Assembly: GCF_030272615.1 (NCBI RefSeq)
Contig: NC_081410.1
Span: 111,541,433-111,605,432, forward strand
Source: Cryptomeria japonica
Lineage: Eukaryota; Streptophyta; Pinopsida; Cupressales; Cupressaceae
DNA: 64,000 nt
Direction of reading: 5' to 3'
Shown: in pieces, positions 59,986 through 64,000 of the stretch
Numbering within the stretch: the first letter of the stretch is position 1
How the letters are laid out: each line of letters starts with the position of its first letter
The notes under the pieces: generated by a model
What the model saw: only the letters and a program-made list of their open reading frames with translations
Told to the model about the DNA's origin: nothing
The model's database searches: none
Made by a program: the position numbers and the translations under genes

Positions 59986-60257
59986 CTTGGTCAACAAAGT
60001 TCATCCAAGAAGAGACGGATCTGGCCGGTCCTCTCTGGTAGACTTGGATGATGAGATGCATCATCCAAGGCAAGGAATTGATCATATATGATGGTCTTCC
60101 TTGGTATGGCTTGGGTGTAAGAAATTACATCCAAGACAAGAATCGAATTAACCTTCGATTTCCTGGTATGGCTTGGGTGTAAGAAATTACATCCAAGACA
60201 GGAATTGAATTAACCTTCGATTTCCTGGTATGGCTTGGAACCAAGATGGGTTCCAAG
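59986..60257. repeat. Series of CTTGG...CCAAG hairpins with changing stems
   Basis: Hairpins at 60043-60069 (CTTGGATGATG/CATCATCCAAG), 60110-60135 and 60172-60197 (CTTGGGTGTAA/TTACATCCAAG) and 60234-60257 (CTTGGAACC/GGTTCCAAG). A weaker one lies at 59986-60009. Spacing is 62-67 bp. The inner stem sequence changes in both arms together. Confidence 0.88.
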
Positions 60258-60479
60258 AAGGCGAGCTTCACAGCCGCCTAAGGACATGTCCCAGTACTGC
60301 ACTTGTATCCTTTTTATTAAATAAGAATTGAGATTAGTGTTAATTAAGTAATTGAAGTTTAATTGCAAGTTAGATTTTATATATATATATATATATTTGT
60401 TGTATTCTAACAATCTGTTTTGTAGGACAGTGATCTCTAACTAGTAGGGACATTACATGCTCGTATGAGCAAAATATAT

Positions 60480-60885
60480 GTAAAAAATTAGCAATATAAA
60501 AAAAGAATGAAACTTATTGTTGTATTGAACAACATTATCACCTTTCATCATTTTGAGCCCAAATAATTTTTGCAATAGGCCCATCTTCACACTTGATGCT
60601 TGTGATCCAAACAGCACTGTGATCATCCCACACATGCTTTACAGTCTTTGAGAAATCAATATGGTGGAGGAGTGCATCTTAATGTCCAAGAACAATCAAA
60701 ACTATAGCTGTTCAATCTTTTGTTGTTGACTTTGAGATCCCATCAGCAATAGATGGCTTTGACGTAGTCTTGTTCACAACATCCCACAGATCCTTTTCAA
60801 TAAGGATCAATTGGAGCTTCACTTGCCAAGTGCAAAGGTCTTTACCTTCAAATTTCTCTATGGTGAATGCACCATTTTTCTCCAT
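60480..60885 (-). pseudogene. Copia gag N-terminal fragment
   Basis: On the - strand it starts MEKNGAFTIEKFEGKDLCTW, followed by VKLQLILIEKDLWDVVNK, the standard opening of plant copia gag proteins. It runs on to CEDGPIAKIIWAQNDE-like sequence near 60560 with one stop and a phase change. It ends at the TGCTC-flanked solo LTR. From 60960 to 61255 nothing else is recognised. Confidence 0.75.
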
Positions 60886-61259
60886 TTTTGCTAAGAGAAT
60901 TAATAGTTCTCCCCCTCAATTAGAACAATATTGAAGTTGTTGGTTTCCACCAATAATGCACCTTGATGAGATTGACACTTTTGCAAATGTACATACATAT
61001 TAATAGACTAAATTGACTGTAATAATTTTTAAAAAAATATAAATAGTCCAAGTAAATAAATTAAAATACTAAGACAACTCTAATTCAACACACATATAAA
61101 AGGATATTCTACTCGTCAAACTAAAATTTCTGGTGATCTTTTCTGTAGTTGATGAACACTTATATTTGATGTTTGTTTGCAGCTCAGGACTTTGAACTCT
61201 GCTTTATCAATTGTCTATCTAGAATGGGTAGTTGAGAATTCTGCATAAATCCTTTTATT

Positions 61260-61860
61260 GTGGTTGTGTGCACTGTATATGAGCTTCATAACCAATCCAC
61301 AAATTTTGATTTTGTATGTCAAATGTCATGAGATGAATTTTCTTGGCAATGCCCCGACACACACTAGGATGAACACTACTAGATGCTGCTGTCAAAGCCT
61401 ATATTTCTACACCCAATCATCTAATCAATACATTAGTGATCAATTGTGGTATGCATTGATCGCTGTTGAATTGCCATTGGATTTGAAACTAGGGCTAGGA
61501 CAAGTCAAATATGGCTTAAGTGTATCTCATAGAAAGGAGGGATTTTGTTACATATCAAGGGTTGATAATGAATCAGATTGTGAGCAAGCTGGGCTGAAAA
61601 GCATTGGCAATTTGAAATGAATCAAGGCAAGCATCTGGTGATTTCAAGAGATGTGGGGAAGAAAGTAACTCCTTCGATGATGTTTCCTACAGGATTGATC
61701 CATTGCTAGGACCTTGTGGCCAAAGGGGAAGCCCTGCAATTCACTGAGAATGTGATGAAGGCGGCTGACATAATGCAGTCTCAATTGCTTACAGAAAATC
61801 AATCTCCTCTCTTTCAACTCTGCATTCTACTTCATCTTGCGAGCTGCCATGAGATCTTAG
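61260..61860 (+). pseudogene. Frame-broken host-type gene fragment, PDZ-like
   Basis: A + strand stretch encodes ALIAVELPLDLKLGLGQVKY then GLSVSHRKEGFCYISRVDNE then SDCEQAGL, which reads like a plant PDZ-like domain (ligand-groove GL-V, then S-V-S-A-GL). The preceding part (LDAAVKAY, TPNHLINTL) is in another phase, and the following part (MNQGKHLVISRDVGKKVTP) in a third, so there are at least two frameshifts, plus a stop. No intron signs were seen between the pieces, which would fit a processed or captured copy. The parent gene is not identified. Confidence 0.5.
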
Positions 61861-61869
61861 ACTGGTAGT

Positions 61870-62390
61870 TGAGTTGTGTGGATAACCAAAAAAACAATGC
61901 TCTACACCACTACATGTGAATAGAAAACACACACGGTGCACTTCACAAGATTGCTATACTTTGAGTTTAGAATGAGATTGATGATAAACAAGTATGCTTT
62001 GATACCATATTGGAATTCAGGCTGCAAATATTACACTCTAATAATACTGTACTTCAATCCATTTTGTTCAATAACTACATCACTAATTTACAAGAATTAC
62101 ATTTCCCATATTAGAGGAGAGTTCCTAAACAACTCCCTTAGATAATTGCGGGAATAAATATACCATAACTAATACTCATGGAATAAATATTCTACTAACA
62201 AACTAACTAACCTAGCCAAAGGAATGATGTAATATTTCTACTCTTATACATTATCATACTCTTCATGTACTATAGCATTGGATGATAAAGGTTTTGGAGT
62301 TTCTGCTTAATTAGTCTTTATTTCTCAATAATTTTTTATGAGAAATGAAAATGATTAAAGTATCTTTTTTTGTGACATATGTTTTTGGTT
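61870..62390. other. Intron end before PYRD exon 3
   Basis: AT-rich sequence without recognisable genes. It ends in a T-rich tract before the TTTTGTAG acceptor. Confidence 0.6.
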
Positions 62391-62396
62391 TTGTAG

Positions 62397-62720
62397 TGGA
62401 TGGTTATTCACAGGAACAAAGTTTGTCAATCCTCTATTCAGATTGTTGGATCCAGAGGATGCTCACCAGTTTGCAATATGGGCAGCAGCTCGTGGTTTGG
62501 TTCCGAGGGAAAAGAGGCCAGATCCAGCTATCTTGGAAATTGAAGTGTGGGGAAGAAAGTTTTCAAATCCAATAGGACTTGCAGCTGGTTTTGACAAAAG
62601 TGCAGAGGCTGTGGAAGGTTTACTAGGAATGGGCTTTGGGTTTATGGAAGTTGGCTCAGTAACACCAATACCTCAAGAAGGAAATCCAAAGCCTCGTGTG
62701 TTCAGGTTGCCAGAGCAGGG
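62397..62720 (+). CDS. PYRD: Dihydroorotate dehydrogenase, exon 3 (start of catalytic barrel)
   Basis: The exon encodes [20 protein letters not shown], then [20 protein letters not shown], then the FMN-barrel start [20 protein letters not shown] and [27 protein letters not shown]. These are the first signature of the dihydroorotate dehydrogenase family and line up without gaps to my memory of plant enzymes. It ends in GG of a split Gly codon before a GTAAGC donor at 62721. The remaining exons, with the catalytic Ser and the FMN phosphate loop, lie beyond the window. No frame damage is visible, so the gene appears functional. Confidence 0.95.
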
Positions 62721-64000
62721 GTAAGCATGTATATTGCTTTGGTGTTCTGTATGACAATGTTTGTGTGTTAATTTTCTTAAATTATTTGGGATCTGAAATA
62801 AGCTGCATACATTCCTTTCAAAATGGCTCTTTGATTTGGCCTCTTAAGACTGAGACTGTTCTTGCATATAAATTGAATATTGTCCAGACTGTCTCACAGA
62901 AAATAGCCTTTAAGATGGTATTGCCTTCTTATTTTCCTAGGATGAGTTAAAATCTTGTCTGTTTTCTTTTTTAAGAAATTTACCAGCTAGAGTTGAGCAT
63001 TCAAAATAACCTACCCGTAGCCACCCTAAAAGAGCTCCATTTGGTTACATTTGAAACTCTTTCTGGGAATATTTGTGAATCAGCAGTGTCTATTGTGTAC
63101 GCAAGAAGTCACAATACTCTTGGTGGGTGTCCAGGTAACCCCCAAATTTGACTAAAGTGAAATCAAACAAAGTCAAGTCTCTGGCAAGTTATTCCTGAGT
63201 TTCAGTACATGCTACATTGGTGTTCTTCTTCCACTTGTTGAGATGTTCTCTTGTTTAATTTGCATGATCATGCATCATAGTAAATAACATGCATAAAAAT
63301 ACAAATACCTTTAAATTGTCTGTGCATGGGTTATTGCAGTAGCATTAACATTTATGATGTGTGTTTATTGAGGAAATTTATTGTGGAAACTTAATTATTA
63401 TTTTATTTGTGAAGCTTTAAATGATTTTCAAATATGTAGTTCTCAATTATCTCTCTAGGTTTTTTTTAACGGGTGTTGTTATCTTGATTCTTTCATTTAT
63501 TGAGCCATTATTGAGTTTTTGTTTTTTGACTTTTCTATATAATATTGTTAAAGGGAGTTTGCGGTTGTTCATCCTTCTGTAGATATGGATCTCCTCTATG
63601 ATTCGAAGCTATTTGCTACTTATTACTGTCTTTGATTTTCTTAAGGTTGCACTTTTGAAAAAATCACCAACTATAGTTAAAATCCATAAAAGCTGATCTT
63701 GTCTGGGCATTTATTGCCATTGTTGGATCCACTAATGGCAAAGTTCTATCATCACCTGTACTGCGTAGTTAGGTGATTGACTCTATATTAATGCTTCTTC
63801 AATTGTGAGGTGAGGTTGCACAAAATGTTGTGCACTTATTTGAGATGACCATGTTAAGGTCAATCAATCTCATAAGTATTACTTTTTTTTGATTGGTGAA
63901 AGTCATGCTTTTGACTGGAGCTATGAACTAATGAGGCCACATTTTTGAGGGACCTCATCCTCAGATGTTGGGGATTACATAGATGCCGAGATTAACCCCT
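62721..64000 (+). other. PYRD: Next PYRD intron (partial)
   Basis: It starts GTAAGC and reaches the window edge. No further exon is seen. The last ~120 bp after a T-run at 63883 may be the end of a SINE in reverse orientation (AATG-GGCCTC-type sequence shared with 40562-40812), but this is weak. Confidence 0.7.

Larger units (their letters stand above)
58564..60457. mobile_element. Solo LTR (1894 bp) with TGCTC target duplication
   Basis: It begins TGTCATGTCTCCCCC and ends GGGACATTACA. TGCTC flanks it at 58559-58563 and 60458-60462. The ends are those of the solo LTR at 42452, but the body differs. It holds an AT-rich minisatellite (59545-59790), hairpins (59986-60257) and a TA run (60378-60396). 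Confidence 0.88.
34999..62396 (+). other. PYRD: Giant (~27.4 kb) intron of PYRD
   Basis: It is bounded by GTAGG at 34999 and TTTTGTAG at 62391-62396, in the same phase on both sides. It is filled with the retroelements listed below, on both strands. Introns of this size are established for conifers and some other gymnosperms. No alternative exon with PYRD similarity was seen within it. Confidence 0.8.

Overview
The window looks like a piece of a very large, transposon-packed seed-plant genome, most likely a gymnosperm (conifer-type). This is inferred from a host gene interrupted by a giant intron, several generations of nested LTR retrotransposons, many decayed LINEs, and AT-rich filler with little coding sequence. 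No species can be named from the sequence alone.

The one intact host gene is the 5' part of class 2 dihydroorotate dehydrogenase (PYRD/DHODH, pyrimidine synthesis) on the + strand. Its exons are 34699-34818, 34916-34998 and 62397-62720. The first intron is 97 bp and the second is about 27.4 kb; the gene continues past the right edge. A frame-broken copy of another host-type gene with a PDZ-like look (61260-61860) sits inside the giant intron.

Layout: 1-4740 is a - strand L1-type LINE; 5513-8652 is a decayed ~1000-residue reading frame of unknown family; 9179-9615 is a stem-loop array; 9685-11580 is a second LINE ORF1 block; 11700-12480 is a Ty3/gypsy RT remnant; 12515-13298 is an LTR fragment. 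At 13299-24190 lies a complete 10.9-kb Ty1/copia element of Sirevirus type, on the - strand, with two 2.6-kb LTRs, a PBS, multiple PPTs and a perfect CCTCT target duplication. At 25182-29694 is a 4.5-kb putative solo LTR. From 29700 to 34690 come an LTR fragment, a LINE remnant and a fold-back element just upstream of PYRD.

The giant intron (34999-62396) holds, in order: decayed retroelement pieces, a 517-bp tandem duplication, SINE(s), an LTR (41965-44034) with a nested solo LTR (42452-43782), a chromovirus pol (44023-46430), a small gypsy 3' LTR, a CGTACG-rich repeat block, a gypsy gag with its LTR, a second copy of the unknown reading frame (51400-53004), an LTR split by a 4.65-kb solo LTR (53774-58424), another solo LTR (58564-60457) and a copia gag fragment.

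The recurring and least explained signal is that unrelated LTRs and spacers here carry regular arrays of stem-loop or alternating inverted motifs. These are GATAAG/CTTATC arrays in the Sirevirus LTRs, a 15-copy ~43-bp hairpin with ~175-bp spacing in the 4.65-kb solo LTR, and smaller arrays at 9.2, 26.0, 43.3, 47.2-48.0 and 60.0-60.3 kb. Several copies differ by paired changes that keep the stem. The second candidate novelty is the unknown protein family shared by 5513-8652 and 51400-53004.
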